64,000 nucleotides of DNA from Streptomyces sp. HUAS CB01 (GCF_030406905.1 NZ_CP129137.1:5228001-5292000); one strand, 5' to 3'; shown: positions 1 through 8,389, counted from the first letter of the stretch. Translations and numbers: made by a program. The notes: generated from the letters alone by a model not told the origin.

Positions 1-830
1 ATCTGCGCCGTGCGCAGGCCCGGATGTGGCGGGTGCTCGCCGAGCGCTTGGGGGGCCATCCGGCCGTGCTCGGCTACGACCTCGTCAATGAGCCCATGGG
101 TGAGCTGCGCGAGGGCGAGGACCTGGCGACGGCCGCCCGGCGCATCGAGCGCGACCAGCTCACCCCGATGTACAACCGCCTGGCCCACGCGGTCCGTTCG
201 GTCGACGACGACAGCCTGCTCTTCGTCGAGCCGACCCCGATCGTCGGCGAGGGCGTCCCCACCGGACTCGGCAGGATCCACGACCCGAAGGTCGTCTACG
301 CCCCGCACTTCTACAACGCCGCGATGGAGGCGGGGGCGGACTACGACCCCGAGGCCGGCTGGATCGAGTCCTACGAGGCCGCGGTCACCGAGTACCCGCG
401 CCGGTACGGGGTGCCCGTCGTCGTGGGGGAGTGGGGCCCGCTGAACACCTCGCTGCCGAACACGGGCCGCTTCTACCGCGACGCCCTGGCCTCGATGGGC
501 CGGTACGGCTCGGGCTGGGCGGGCTATGTGTGGTGCTACGGGGGCGGGTACTGCGCGCTGGACGAGTCGGGCCGCTTCCGTGTGAACAAGGAGCGCACGG
601 TGGCGCCGTACGCTCCGGCGGTCGCGGGCGCGGTGCGGGAGGAGCGCTGGGACGCGGAGCGCGGGGCGTACCGGCTGGAGTACGAGGCCCGGGGGGCGCA
701 CCCGACGGAACTGTCGCTGCCGCCGGCGGAGCGGGGCTGGCGGGTCACGGTGACGGGCGGGGTGCGGATCGGCGATCGCGTGTTCGCCCGGCCGGGGGCG
801 CGGGTCGAGGTGCGCGTCAACCGGCGTTGA
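1..830 (+). CDS. Glycoside hydrolase family 5 protein, C-terminal part (partial)
   Basis: The frame is open from the left edge, so the start lies outside the window. About 276 residues remain. The GH5 clan-A signatures are visible: an N-E-P motif in VNEPMG near the visible start (general acid/base Glu) and GEWG further on (nucleophile Glu), with conserved aromatic stretches such as YAPHFYN. Arrangement and the C-terminal beta-rich tail resemble endoglycosylceramidase/cellulase-like GH5 enzymes, which hydrolyse beta-glycosidic bonds, usually outside the cell. The substrate cannot be told from this fragment. The stop codon overlaps the -35-like TTGACA of the next gene. Confidence 0.85.
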   Translation, partial: LRRAQARMWRVLAERLGGHPAVLGYDLVNEPMGELREGEDLATAARRIERDQLTPMYNRLAHAVRSVDDDSLLFVEPTPIVGEGVPTGLGRIHDPKVVYAPHFYNAAMEAGADYDPEAGWIESYEAAVTEYPRRYGVPVVVGEWGPLNTSLPNTGRFYRDALASMGRYGSGWAGYVWCYGGGYCALDESGRFRVNKERTVAPYAPAVAGAVREERWDAERGAYRLEYEARGAHPTELSLPPAERGWRVTVTGGVRIGDRVFARPGARVEVRVNRR

Positions 831-861
831 CAGCCGACGACTGTCAACGTAAGTTGACAGT
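827..861 (+). promoter_or_regulatory. Leaderless promoter overlapped by an inverted-repeat operator
   Basis: A TTGACA -35 box (827-832) is followed after 17 bp by TAAGTT (850-855), and the ATG of the HTH gene begins 7 bp later (863), too close for a ribosome binding site. The same bases form a perfect 8-bp inverted repeat, ACTGTCAA (840-847) and TTGACAGT (854-861), with a 6-bp spacer. A third half-site, TTGACAG, lies at 827-833. A repressor bound here would cover the -10 box. Autoregulation by the HTH protein is inference. Confidence 0.6.
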
Positions 862-862
862 C

Positions 863-1072
863 ATGACCGAAGCAACCGATCTCGCCGAACGGGCGGGCGA
901 CCGCGACCCGCGCGTCGGACTGCGTGCCGTCGCCGCGCTGCGGCGGCTGCTGGAGCAACTGGAGGCCGTTCAGGTCCGAAGCGCCCGCAATCAGGGCTGG
1001 TCGTGGCAGGAGATCGCGGCCGAGCTGGGCGTCAGCAGGCAGGCCGTGCACAAGAAGTACGGGAGGCAGTGA
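863..1072 (+). CDS. Small HTH DNA-binding protein
   Basis: A 69-residue protein. Its second half is a helix-turn-helix (SWQEIAAELGVSRQAVHKKY), preceded by a helical, charged region that may dimerise. It overlaps the following Clp-N-domain gene by one base (TGATG), so the two are translationally coupled. Small HTH proteins paired with Clp-N-domain proteins are a recurring actinobacterial arrangement. The ATG start is favoured because it sits just after a convincing -10 box and there is no Shine-Dalgarno sequence, as expected for a leaderless mRNA. Likely an autorepressor acting on the inverted repeat directly upstream (inference). Confidence 0.75.
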   Translation: MTEATDLAERAGDRDPRVGLRAVAALRRLLEQLEAVQVRSARNQGWSWQEIAAELGVSRQAVHKKYGRQ

Positions 1073-1635
1073 TGTTCGAACGGTTCAGCCGAGGCGCACG
1101 CGCCGTCGTGACCGGCGCGGTCGGGCACGCCGAGCGGGCGGGCGTCGGTGCGATCACCGAGGAGCACATGCTGCTCGCCCTCCTCGACCAGGAGGGCACG
1201 AAGGCGTCCTTCGCCTTCAGCGCGCTCGGGGTCTCCGACCGGCGCGCGTCCGTCGAAGCGGCCCTGGAGGACGCGCGACGCCGCGGCGGGCTCTCGCAGG
1301 CGGACGAGGAGGCGCTGGCGGGGCTCGGGATAGACCTCGGGGCGATCGTGTCCCGGGTCGAGGAGACGCACGGCGCGGGTGCGCTCGCCGGTGACCGTGG
1401 GCCGTCGCCCGCTCCGGGGAAGGGGTGGCGGTCCGGCCATCGCCCCTTCACCCGCGAGGCGAAGGGCGTCCTGGAGAAGTCCCTGCGCATCGCGGCCGGC
1501 CGCCGCGACCGCACGATCGGCGACGAGCACATCCTGCTGGCACTGGCCGTGGGGCGGGGTGTCGTCTCGGAGGTGCTGGCGTCGCACGGTGCGACGTACG
1601 AGTCGCTGGAACGGGCGATGTTCCCACCGTCGTGA
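1072..1635 (+). CDS. Clp N-terminal (Clp R) domain protein without ATPase
   Basis: A 187-residue protein made of two Clp-N repeats. The first has the typical helical pattern EEHMLLALLDQ near residues 30-40; the second, DEHILLALAVG, is in the C-terminal half and is followed by a short end. ClpA/ClpC proteins use this domain to bind substrates or adaptors, but no AAA+ module follows here. Stand-alone versions may act as adaptors or decoys for Clp proteases. It is coupled to the HTH gene upstream by a one-base overlap. Role inferred from the domain only. Confidence 0.8.
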   Translation: MFERFSRGARAVVTGAVGHAERAGVGAITEEHMLLALLDQEGTKASFAFSALGVSDRRASVEAALEDARRRGGLSQADEEALAGLGIDLGAIVSRVEETHGAGALAGDRGPSPAPGKGWRSGHRPFTREAKGVLEKSLRIAAGRRDRTIGDEHILLALAVGRGVVSEVLASHGATYESLERAMFPPS

Positions 1636-1639
1636 GGCT

Positions 1640-2437
1640 CCCTCCGGTGTGAGGCTCCCTCCGGTGTGAGGCTCGCCTCCGGCGACCGGGTTCAGGCACC
1701 GGGCGCGCTCACGGGGCGCCGTGCGGCTCCGGACGTGCGGAGGGGTGCGGCCGGCGCGCCCGAGCACGAACTGCGGCGCCCGGCCCCGCGGCTGCGGCCG
1801 GGCGTGCGCTTGCTTCTTGCATGTCGGGGGGCGCGGCGGTGCCGCGTTCGGTGGACGGCGCGGTTCGCCCCGGGGCTCCGGCGCGGGGACCCGGGGCGGG
1901 GCTTGCTCCGTGCGTGTCGGACGCGTCGGCCCCGCGTTCGGTGGGAACCACGCCCCGTGGCGCGGGACTTCTCGATTGCGGCGTCCCGCACGGGGCCCCG
2001 TGTACGGGGGTGCTGGGCGGGGCTTGCTCCGTGAGCGTGGTGGATGGTGGCGCACGTCCGGTGGACGGCAGGGCTCGCACGGTTCACCCCCCGCGCGCGG
2101 GAACCCGGGCGGGGCGCTTGCTCCTTGCGCGTCGGGGTGCGTCGGACGCGCCGGTTCTGCGTTCGGTGGATCCACGCCCCGTTTCGCGGCCCAGACTGCG
2201 GCGTCCCGCGCGGGAACCCGTGCGGGACGCTTGAGCCGTGCGTGTCGGACGCGTCGGCCCCGCGTTCTGTGGATGCGCGGCCGGCGCGCCGCGTGGGGTC
2301 TCCGCTCGGGCCGGGTGCGTGTTCCCTGTACGAAGGGGGCGCGTCGGCCAGCGGCCGGTGGACGGCACCGCCCGAACCGGTGCTCGCGCGGGCCGTGCCG
2401 GGGCCACGCGCGAGCAGGCGCGGCGCGTGCACGGCGC
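1640..2437. repeat. Non-coding block of degenerate ~110-bp direct repeats
   Basis: No supported gene lies in these roughly 800 bases. Long open frames here are GC-driven and repetitive. About five or six diverged copies of a ~90-115-bp unit follow each other; recurring words are GGGGCTTGCTCCGTG, CGTGTCGGACGCGTCGGCCC, CCGCGTTCGGTGG and GGGAACCCG. A short tandem copy of GAGGCTCCCTCCGGTGT lies at 1635-1670. It occupies the convergent gap between the Clp-N gene and padR. Confidence 0.55.
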
Positions 2438-3376
2438 TCAGCCGCCCCCGCGCAGCAGCGCCGAGATGTGCGCCGCCGCCGTCGACAAGTGGCGCCGTGC
2501 CTCGCCGAGCTGGGACGGCGTCACGCCGTGGTCGCGAGCCGCGTCGCGGACGTCGTCGCGGAAGCGGTCCAGGAGGCGTTCGAGGTCGCGCGCCGGGTCG
2601 CCCGACTCCGCCGCGTCCTTCGCCCAGTCGGGAGCCGTCTCGGCCGGATCGGGCTTGCCGTGCGGCGGCCATGCCGTGCCCCGCGCGGCCAGGCCGCCCA
2701 GCTGCGCGGTGAGTTCGGAGAGCCCCTCCCTCACGCCCGTCGGCCAGTCGCCGCGGGCGAAGTGCCCCTGGACCTGGTCCTGGACCTGACGGGCGATCCG
2801 CTGGACCTCGTCCCGTGCCCGGTCCTGCGCCTCCCTGGCCTGGCGGCGGGCGGTCTGCGCCTCCTCACGGGCCCGGCGCGACTCGTCCTTCGCCCGGCGC
2901 GCCTGCTCCTTCCACTCCTGCTTGGCGCGGCGCAGCTCTTCCTTCGTGGCCTGCCAGGCGTCGTCGCCGGCTCCGGAGTCGCCGGCGCTGCGGCTCTCCG
3001 TCGCGGCCGCGCGCATCTCGCTGCGCAGCCGGCCCGCCGCGCCGCGGACGTCGTCGCGGATCTCCGCGGCCAGTTCGGAGACGGACTCACGGATCTCGAG
3101 TTCGAGGTCGGCCAGTTCCCCGCTGCGGCCCGCGAGTTCCTCGCGCCCGGCGTCGGTGATCGAGTACACCTTGCGCCCGCCCTCGGTGGCGTGGGTGACC
3201 AGGCCCTCGGCCTCGAGCTTGGCCAGGCGCGGGTAGACCGTGCCCGCGGACGGCGCGTAGAGCCCCTGGAAGCGCTCCTCCAGCAGGCGGATGACCTCGT
3301 ACCCGTGGCGCGGGGCCTCGTCGAGGAGCTTCAGCAGATACAGGCGGAGTCGGCCGTGGGCGAATACGGGGGGCAT
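2438..3376 (-). CDS. PadR-family transcriptional regulator with long coiled-coil tail
   Basis: A 312-residue protein. Residues ~8-80 are a PadR winged helix: LYLLKLLDEAPRHGYEVIRLLEE, then GTVYPRLAKLEAEGLV and the wing GGRKVYSITDAGREEL. The rest is a long charged region rich in E, R and A (about residues 85-230) predicted to be coiled coil, then a helical C-terminus. It is encoded one base downstream of the DUF4097 gene, so the two are co-transcribed. PadR proteins usually repress their own operon and respond to ligands or envelope stress. The AT-rich repeat in front of the DUF4097 gene is the probable operator. Confidence 0.88.
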   Translation of the reverse strand: MPPVFAHGRLRLYLLKLLDEAPRHGYEVIRLLEERFQGLYAPSAGTVYPRLAKLEAEGLVTHATEGGRKVYSITDAGREELAGRSGELADLELEIRESVSELAAEIRDDVRGAAGRLRSEMRAAATESRSAGDSGAGDDAWQATKEELRRAKQEWKEQARRAKDESRRAREEAQTARRQAREAQDRARDEVQRIARQVQDQVQGHFARGDWPTGVREGLSELTAQLGGLAARGTAWPPHGKPDPAETAPDWAKDAAESGDPARDLERLLDRFRDDVRDAARDHGVTPSQLGEARRHLSTAAAHISALLRGGG

Positions 3377-3377
3377 G

Positions 3378-4226
3378 TCAGAGGGCCTTTCCTGTCTCGT
3401 CCTCGTGCGGTTCGTCCGCCCGTGGCGGGCGGCGCAGGAGGGCGATGGACCCGGACACGGTGGTGGCCCGCAGGGATCCGCTGCCCGCGCCGAGTGTGCC
3501 GGTGATCTTCTTGGCGCCCCATTGTCCGCTGACCCGCAGGTCCTCGAAGGCGTTGGAGACCGCGCCGCTCGCGGTGTTGGCCTCGACGCGGGCGTCCGCG
3601 GGGTGCGGCAGCCGGATGGCGACCTCGCCGGAGACGTTGGTGAGGCGGATGTCCGTGGGCGTTCCGTCGAGGTCGATCGCCATGTCGCCGCTGACGGAGT
3701 CGGCCCGTACGGAGGAGCCCGCGCCCTCGATCACGGTCAGGTCCCCGGAGACGGACTGGAAGCGCAGATCGCCGGTGACGCCCTGGGCCTCCAGACTGCC
3801 GGAGACGGTCTCGGCCCGGACGGTGCCGGAGAGCCCCACGAGCGTCGTGTCCCCGTTGACGCCCCGTACGTCGGTGCGCCCGCGGATGCCGGAGACGAAC
3901 GCTCCGGCACCGACGACGCCGACCTCGACGGACGCGTCGGCCGGCACGGCGAGCGACACCACCGCGTGGCGGTGCCACCCCTTGCGGTCGAGCAGCTTGA
4001 GGAAGCCCTTCCACGGCAGGTCCTCGTAGGCGACGGAGACGGTGGAGCCGGTCCGCGTCACGACCAGAGGCGGGCCCTCGATCCCGGAGACCTCCAGCCG
4101 GGCGGAACTCTCGTCGGTGCCGACGACGTTCACCGTCCCGTTGACGATGCGCACGTTGAGGGACGTCACGGGCTCGTCGAAGGCGAGCTTCGTCGGCTCG
4201 GCGACTTCCCATGTCGAGTCGGGCAT
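3378..4226 (-). CDS. DUF4097 beta-strand-repeat protein
   Basis: A 282-residue protein with the successive short beta-strand units typical of DUF4097 adhesin-like/beta-helix proteins: repeated T-V-S-G and D-S-V-S-G-D motifs (VSGSLEAQGVTGDL, VSGDLTVIEG, VSGDMAIDL, VSGEVAIRL). No signal peptide or membrane segment is apparent. The start is the ATG of MPDSTWEV with an upstream AT-rich operator. In Firmicutes and Actinobacteria such proteins are commonly paired with PadR regulators, as here. Function unknown. Confidence 0.85.
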   Translation of the reverse strand: MPDSTWEVAEPTKLAFDEPVTSLNVRIVNGTVNVVGTDESSARLEVSGIEGPPLVVTRTGSTVSVAYEDLPWKGFLKLLDRKGWHRHAVVSLAVPADASVEVGVVGAGAFVSGIRGRTDVRGVNGDTTLVGLSGTVRAETVSGSLEAQGVTGDLRFQSVSGDLTVIEGAGSSVRADSVSGDMAIDLDGTPTDIRLTNVSGEVAIRLPHPADARVEANTASGAVSNAFEDLRVSGQWGAKKITGTLGAGSGSLRATTVSGSIALLRRPPRADEPHEDETGKAL

Positions 4227-4260
4227 GGTGCTGACCTCCCGGGACTGCCTGGGACGCAAC

Positions 4261-4294
4261 ATATCGCGTCTTCTCCGTAACACGATATATCGCG
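4261..4294 (-). promoter_or_regulatory. Putative PadR operator
   Basis: ATATCGCG (4261-4268) and CGATATATCGCG (4283-4294), the latter containing the palindrome CGATATATCG, form an AT-rich island in very GC-rich DNA. It lies 35-70 bases upstream of the DUF4097 start and between divergent genes. PadR operators are typically such AT-rich dyads. Binding is inferred. Confidence 0.5.
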
Positions 4295-4365
4295 GTGGTC
4301 GGAAGTCAAGGGGCGTCCGTGACCGGTGGCGGCAAATGCGGGCAAAGTGCCCTAGCGTGTGGCGC

Positions 4366-5136
4366 ATGAACGCGACTTCCGCAGGCGCACTGCTGCTCTG
4401 CCGGGCCGAGTACGACGCCATCAGGCCCTCGGTCCCCCTGCTGCGTGAGCCGTTCCTCCTCGCGCCGGCGGGCGCCGGCTGGAGCGCGCTCGTCCCGGAG
4501 GGAGAGCCTTGGCTGAGCGGTGCGGAACCCGTCGACCGGGTGCTCTCCGGCTGGGCGGCGGCCCTGGCCGTCGCCACCAACCACCCCGTACTCGCCCTCT
4601 GGTGGGACGCGGACCGTGCGGGTCTCGCACTCGCCACCGGCTTCCGCCGTCCCGTCGGCTACGTCTGGCTCGCGGACGGCACGCCGGCGGGGGAGGACGA
4701 GGCGATGCACACGTTCGTGGCCAGGCTCGGGCTCGATCCCGTCCTGGACCTCCAGGACCTGGAGGCGCTGACCCGCCCCGCCCCGGACGCCGACGCCCGC
4801 GCCCGGCTGGTCGGGCTCACCGCGGTCCTGGCCCGTACCGGTCTCGTCCTGCCCGAAGGCGTCGCCCCGGGCGCGGAGCCGGACGGCATCCGCGCCGCGG
4901 CCAGGGACGCGGGCGTACGGGAAGAGGCCGCGGCGGAGAAGGAGCGCGGCCACACCGCGCACGCCGTCGGGCACCGGCCGACCCCGAGCGTTCCGGCCAT
5001 CGTGCAGATCGCCGCGGGCTTCCCCCTGACCGTCTGGGGTCTCGCCCGCCGCAGTGCGGGGTGGACGGTCGCCGGTGCCGTGCTGCTCGCCCACGGCGCC
5101 CTGGCGCTGGCCCGCGACCGCGGGCCGGTGCGGTGA
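4366..5136 (+). CDS. Hypothetical protein with C-terminal membrane segments
   Basis: A 256-residue protein; no family recognised with confidence. Residues 1-170 look globular and Trp/Leu-rich (ALWWDADRAGLALATGF). An acidic, charged linker follows near residues 180-200, and then two short hydrophobic stretches at the C-terminus (VQIAAGFPLTVWGLA and WTVAGAVLLAHGALAL) likely form a tail anchor or hairpin. It is divergent from the PadR/DUF4097 operon. The ATG at 4366 was chosen because codon use changes there. Confidence 0.7.
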   Translation: MNATSAGALLLCRAEYDAIRPSVPLLREPFLLAPAGAGWSALVPEGEPWLSGAEPVDRVLSGWAAALAVATNHPVLALWWDADRAGLALATGFRRPVGYVWLADGTPAGEDEAMHTFVARLGLDPVLDLQDLEALTRPAPDADARARLVGLTAVLARTGLVLPEGVAPGAEPDGIRAAARDAGVREEAAAEKERGHTAHAVGHRPTPSVPAIVQIAAGFPLTVWGLARRSAGWTVAGAVLLAHGALALARDRGPVR

Positions 5137-5151
5137 CGGCCGGGGCCCCCG

Positions 5152-5340
5152 CTACTCCTCGTCGTCCTCGTCGTCGAGCCGCGCCAGCCAGGTGGCCAGC
5201 CGCTCGACCGGCACCTCGAAGTCCGGGTTGAGATCGACGAACGTACGCAGCTGCTCGGCGAGCCACTCGAAGGTGACCTCCTCCTCGCCGCGCCGCTTCT
5301 CCAGCTCCTCGATGCCACGGTCGGTGAAGTACATGGCCAC
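5152..5340 (-). CDS. DUF6104-type small acidic protein
   Basis: A 62-residue protein beginning MAMYFTDRGIEELEKRRGEE, with a run of Asp/Glu at the C-terminus. The sequence matches my memory of the DUF6104 family, conserved and almost invariant across Streptomyces. No domain of known function is visible. It faces the gene upstream tail-to-tail with a 15-base gap. Confidence 0.75.
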   Translation of the reverse strand: MAMYFTDRGIEELEKRRGEEEVTFEWLAEQLRTFVDLNPDFEVPVERLATWLARLDDEDDEE

Positions 5341-5571
5341 CAGCCTAATGCGCCGCGGCCACCGGTCCGACCGGTGCCGATGCCGCCCGCCGGCCGTCCC
5401 CTGCCCGGTGCCGGCACGGCCCGCCTGCCGCTCTCTGCCCGGGGTCGGCGCCGCCCCCCGCCGTCCCCCGTCCGCCGCCGACGGCCGACCGGCCCGGCAG
5501 CCGGGCCGTTCGCCCGCTCCGGTGCCGCTACCGGGGTTAATCTGCGGGCAGTTGAGGGAACGGGGGAGGCC

Positions 5572-6177
5572 ATGGGGGAGTCAGAGGCACGTGTCACGCG
5601 CATCGTCCTGCCGGACGGCACACCGGTCTGGGCGCGGATCTCCGGTGCCGGGGAACTGGAGCGGCCCGGTCCGTCCGGCCCCGGCACGGAGCCGGGGGGA
5701 CTGCCCTACAGCGACACCGGCTTCGCCGAGCAGGTGCAGGCCAGGGTGGAGAGCCTGCACGGCGTCGTGACCGGTGTCGCGCGGTCGCTCGCCGGGCCGC
5801 TGCGGGCCGTGCGCCCCGACGAGGTCAGCGTCGAGTTCGGTATCGAACTCACCGCCAAGGCGGGAAAGGTCGTCGGGCTCCTCGCCGACGGGGAGACCAA
5901 GGGGGCGATCAAGGTCACCCTCACCTGGAACGGCGGCGGACCGCCGGCCGGTGACCCGGCCCCGCCCGCGCAGTCCGCCGTTCCCCCCGCGCAGTCCGCC
6001 GTTCCCCCCGCGCAGTCCGCGGCCCCGCCCGCGCAGTCCGCCGTTCCCCTCGCGCAGTCCGCGGCCCCGCCCGCGCCTCCGGTGCCGCCCCGGCCCCCGG
6101 CCCCGTCGACCTGGACGGCGCCGGGCGCACCGGCGCACCCGGACGGCACCGTGCCGCCCGGCGGCGGCCGGTCATGA
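5572..6177 (+). CDS. Trypsin-co-occurring (Trypco1 / CU044_2847-like) protein
   Basis: A 201-residue protein. Residues ~1-125 fit the small domain found beside trypsin-like proteases in actinobacterial conflict systems: an N-terminal strand (RIVLPDGTPVWARI), a helical middle, then RPDEVSVEFGIELTAKAGKVVGLLADG and a final strand ending in T-W-N. The C-terminal ~70 residues are a Pro/Ala linker holding five near-exact 7-residue repeats (PPAQSAV). Start at the ATG after GGGGGAGG. It overlaps the protease gene by ATGA, so translation is coupled. Probably a partner or regulator of that protease (inference from family context). Confidence 0.75.
   Translation: MGESEARVTRIVLPDGTPVWARISGAGELERPGPSGPGTEPGGLPYSDTGFAEQVQARVESLHGVVTGVARSLAGPLRAVRPDEVSVEFGIELTAKAGKVVGLLADGETKGAIKVTLTWNGGGPPAGDPAPPAQSAVPPAQSAVPPAQSAAPPAQSAVPLAQSAAPPAPPVPPRPPAPSTWTAPGAPAHPDGTVPPGGGRS
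5962..6066 (+). repeat. 21-bp tandem repeat inside the Trypco1-like gene
   Basis: Five copies of a 21-bp unit with the core GCGCAGTCC, spaced exactly 21 bases (CAG at 5971, 5992, 6013, 6034, 6055). They encode PPAQSAV/PPAQSAA. The repeat keeps frame, so copy number could vary without breaking the protein. Confidence 0.9.
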
Positions 6178-8336
6178 CCGACGGGTGGCCGGGGGGCGCA
6201 GGGGGCGCCCGGGAACGGGTGCCCCGTGCACTGCTGAACCTCGTGATGGCCGCGACCGTACGTATCCACGGAATGCCGCCGGGGCATGCTCCTGACGGAT
6301 CCGGCGGCGGCTTCCTGGGGAGCGGCTTCTTCATCGCCCCGAGCTGGGTCCTCACGTGCGCGCACGTGGCCGTGCAGGGGGAGGGGGGCGAGGTGGAGGT
6401 CGTCTTCGAGACCGGCCCCGGCAGCGGCGAGACGACCGTCGCCGGCACGGTCGTCGCCGCACTGCCGGACACCCGGACCCCGGCCGACGCCCCGTACCCC
6501 GCCGCTGATCCCTACGCGACCGCCGACCCGTTCGCGCCCGCCCCCCACGGGGTCCGGCCGGCGGACGCCGCCGGCTGGCCTGCGCCCGACCTCGCGCTGA
6601 TCAGGCTGCTGCGGCCCGTCGAGCACCCGTGCGTGTACGTCACCGAGCGGCCCGGCGCGCTGTTCGGCGGCGAGAGCGTCCTCTTCTCCGGCTGGACGCT
6701 CGTGGACGGCCGGCCGACCCGGCTCAGCGGGCGGTGCGAGGTGATGGGCACCTACGGCGGCTGGTCCGACGCCGACGCGCAGATCCGGCTCGACGGCGAC
6801 TGGCTCGTCCCGGGCGTCTCCGGCTCACCGGTCGTCGACCCGGTGCGGGGCGAGGTCGTCGGCGTGCTCAAGTCGCGCCTCGGCGGCAGCAAGGGCGGCA
6901 CCTCCATCGGAGTCGACCGGCTCCGCTCGCTGCCCGTGCCCGCCGGAGCGGTCACCGCCGAGACCGACGACGTCTACCAGGCGGTGTTCCACGCCCACGA
7001 CCGCTACCACGCCGACCGGCACAACAGCCCGGTCAGCACCGAGAGCACCTGGGCGGACGTGCAGAGCGAACTGCGTGCCGGGGCCGGCCGGGCCCTCAGC
7101 CCCCAGCAGCGCATCGACCTCCTCGGCCGGCTCGCCGAGTTCCCGCCGCCGGCCAGTACCCACAGCCTCCTGGAGCAGCTCGAACGGCTTCCGGGCGGCC
7201 ACCCCCGCGACCACCGGCCGGCGCCGCGCGGCTGGCGCGACGCCGTCGGGGCCCTGTACGAGACCCGGGACCGCGACGGTGCCCTGGAACTCGTCCTCCG
7301 CTACTGCATGGGTGTCATCGCCGCCGAACGGCCCTACGCCGCACCGTCGGCCGTGACCGCGGAGAAGTCCCTGTGGGAATGGGTGAAGCGGATCGCGGAG
7401 GACCGGCTGCCCCGCGAGTTCCGCCACGAGCTGACGCTGCTGTGGCACGCCGGCCGGCTCCGCGCCGACCACGCGCACCAGCGGCCGCCCGGCCCCGCGA
7501 CGGACCCGGAGGGGCGTCCGGACGAACGGCCCTTCGTCCTGCTGGAGCTGGAACCCCGGGGCTGGGAGCGGGACCGCCTCGACTGGCGGGTCGGCGTCTC
7601 CCTCCCCGGCGGCGAGATCCTGCCCGTCGCCGAGGACAGCCGCGGCACCGCGATCACGGACATCCCGGCGCGCATCGCCGCGCCGCTCGCCGAGGCGTTC
7701 CGCCGCTGCGACGAACCCGGCAGCCCGGCCGTCCTCCAGGTCGCGGTGGTCCGGGCGATGCTCGGGCTGGACGTCGAGAGCTGGCGCGTGCCGCCCGACG
7801 GGCCGCCGCTCGGCGTCGCCCGCCCCGTGGTGATCCGCTGCTCCGACCTGCCGCCCCCGGAGACGGACGCGGAGGCGACCGAGCGCCTGGCGCGCTGGAA
7901 CCGTACGAGGGACGCCCTCATGCGCGCCGAAGTCCTCGACTGCGAGGACGGATTGGGGGTACCCGTAGCCGAGGTGGCCGCGCTGCGCTCGCTGGCCCAC
8001 GAGACGGTGCCCGTGCTCTGCCGGTCCGGGAGCGGACCGGAACCGGACGGCGCCGCGGGTCTGCTCCGGGTGCTCGACGGAGGCTTCGGCCTCGCCCTGT
8101 GGCGGCGCCCCGAGGGGCGGCGGGCGGACGCGGTCTGCACCGAGTTCCACCGGCGGGCGGCCGACACCGTCACCGAGGCGGGCACGGCCGGCCGGCTGCC
8201 GCACCGGATCCACGAACTGCGGCGGGGGGTGCGCGCGGCCCGCACGGAGACGTACTGGTCTGACGGGGTCGCGCTGTTCTGGGACGACCCGCACCATCCG
8301 CTGCCCGGCTCCGGCCAGTTGCTGGAGGCTCCGTGA
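6174..8336 (+). CDS. Trypsin-like serine protease fused to a VMAP-type C-terminal region
   Basis: A 720-residue protein. Residues ~25-240 are a trypsin-fold protease with an apparently intact triad: His64 (LTCAHV), Asp139 (PDLALIRL) and Ser216 (GVSGSP). There is no signal peptide, so it should act in the cytoplasm. The middle and C-terminal parts (WADVQSEL onward, including LLGRLAEFPP and WEWVKRIAEDRLP) resemble the vWA-MoxR-associated proteins (VMAPs) that link effector domains to MoxR/vWA modules. Coupled to the Trypco1 gene by ATGA and followed by the MoxR and vWA genes, it completes a VMAP ternary set. Target unknown. Confidence 0.82.
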   Translation: MTDGWPGGAGGARERVPRALLNLVMAATVRIHGMPPGHAPDGSGGGFLGSGFFIAPSWVLTCAHVAVQGEGGEVEVVFETGPGSGETTVAGTVVAALPDTRTPADAPYPAADPYATADPFAPAPHGVRPADAAGWPAPDLALIRLLRPVEHPCVYVTERPGALFGGESVLFSGWTLVDGRPTRLSGRCEVMGTYGGWSDADAQIRLDGDWLVPGVSGSPVVDPVRGEVVGVLKSRLGGSKGGTSIGVDRLRSLPVPAGAVTAETDDVYQAVFHAHDRYHADRHNSPVSTESTWADVQSELRAGAGRALSPQQRIDLLGRLAEFPPPASTHSLLEQLERLPGGHPRDHRPAPRGWRDAVGALYETRDRDGALELVLRYCMGVIAAERPYAAPSAVTAEKSLWEWVKRIAEDRLPREFRHELTLLWHAGRLRADHAHQRPPGPATDPEGRPDERPFVLLELEPRGWERDRLDWRVGVSLPGGEILPVAEDSRGTAITDIPARIAAPLAEAFRRCDEPGSPAVLQVAVVRAMLGLDVESWRVPPDGPPLGVARPVVIRCSDLPPPETDAEATERLARWNRTRDALMRAEVLDCEDGLGVPVAEVAALRSLAHETVPVLCRSGSGPEPDGAAGLLRVLDGGFGLALWRRPEGRRADAVCTEFHRRAADTVTEAGTAGRLPHRIHELRRGVRAARTETYWSDGVALFWDDPHHPLPGSGQLLEAP

Positions 8337-8356
8337 AGCGCCCGGCCGGACATCCC

Positions 8357-8389
8357 CTTACGGGGCGTACAACCGGTCGCTACCGTAAG
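8357..8389 (+). promoter_or_regulatory. Inverted repeat between protease and moxR genes
   Basis: CTTACGG (8357-8363) and CCGTAAG (8383-8389) form a 7-bp dyad with a 19-base loop in the 106-bp gap before the moxR gene. It could be an operator or part of an internal promoter; no clear -10/-35 pair was seen. Confidence 0.3.
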
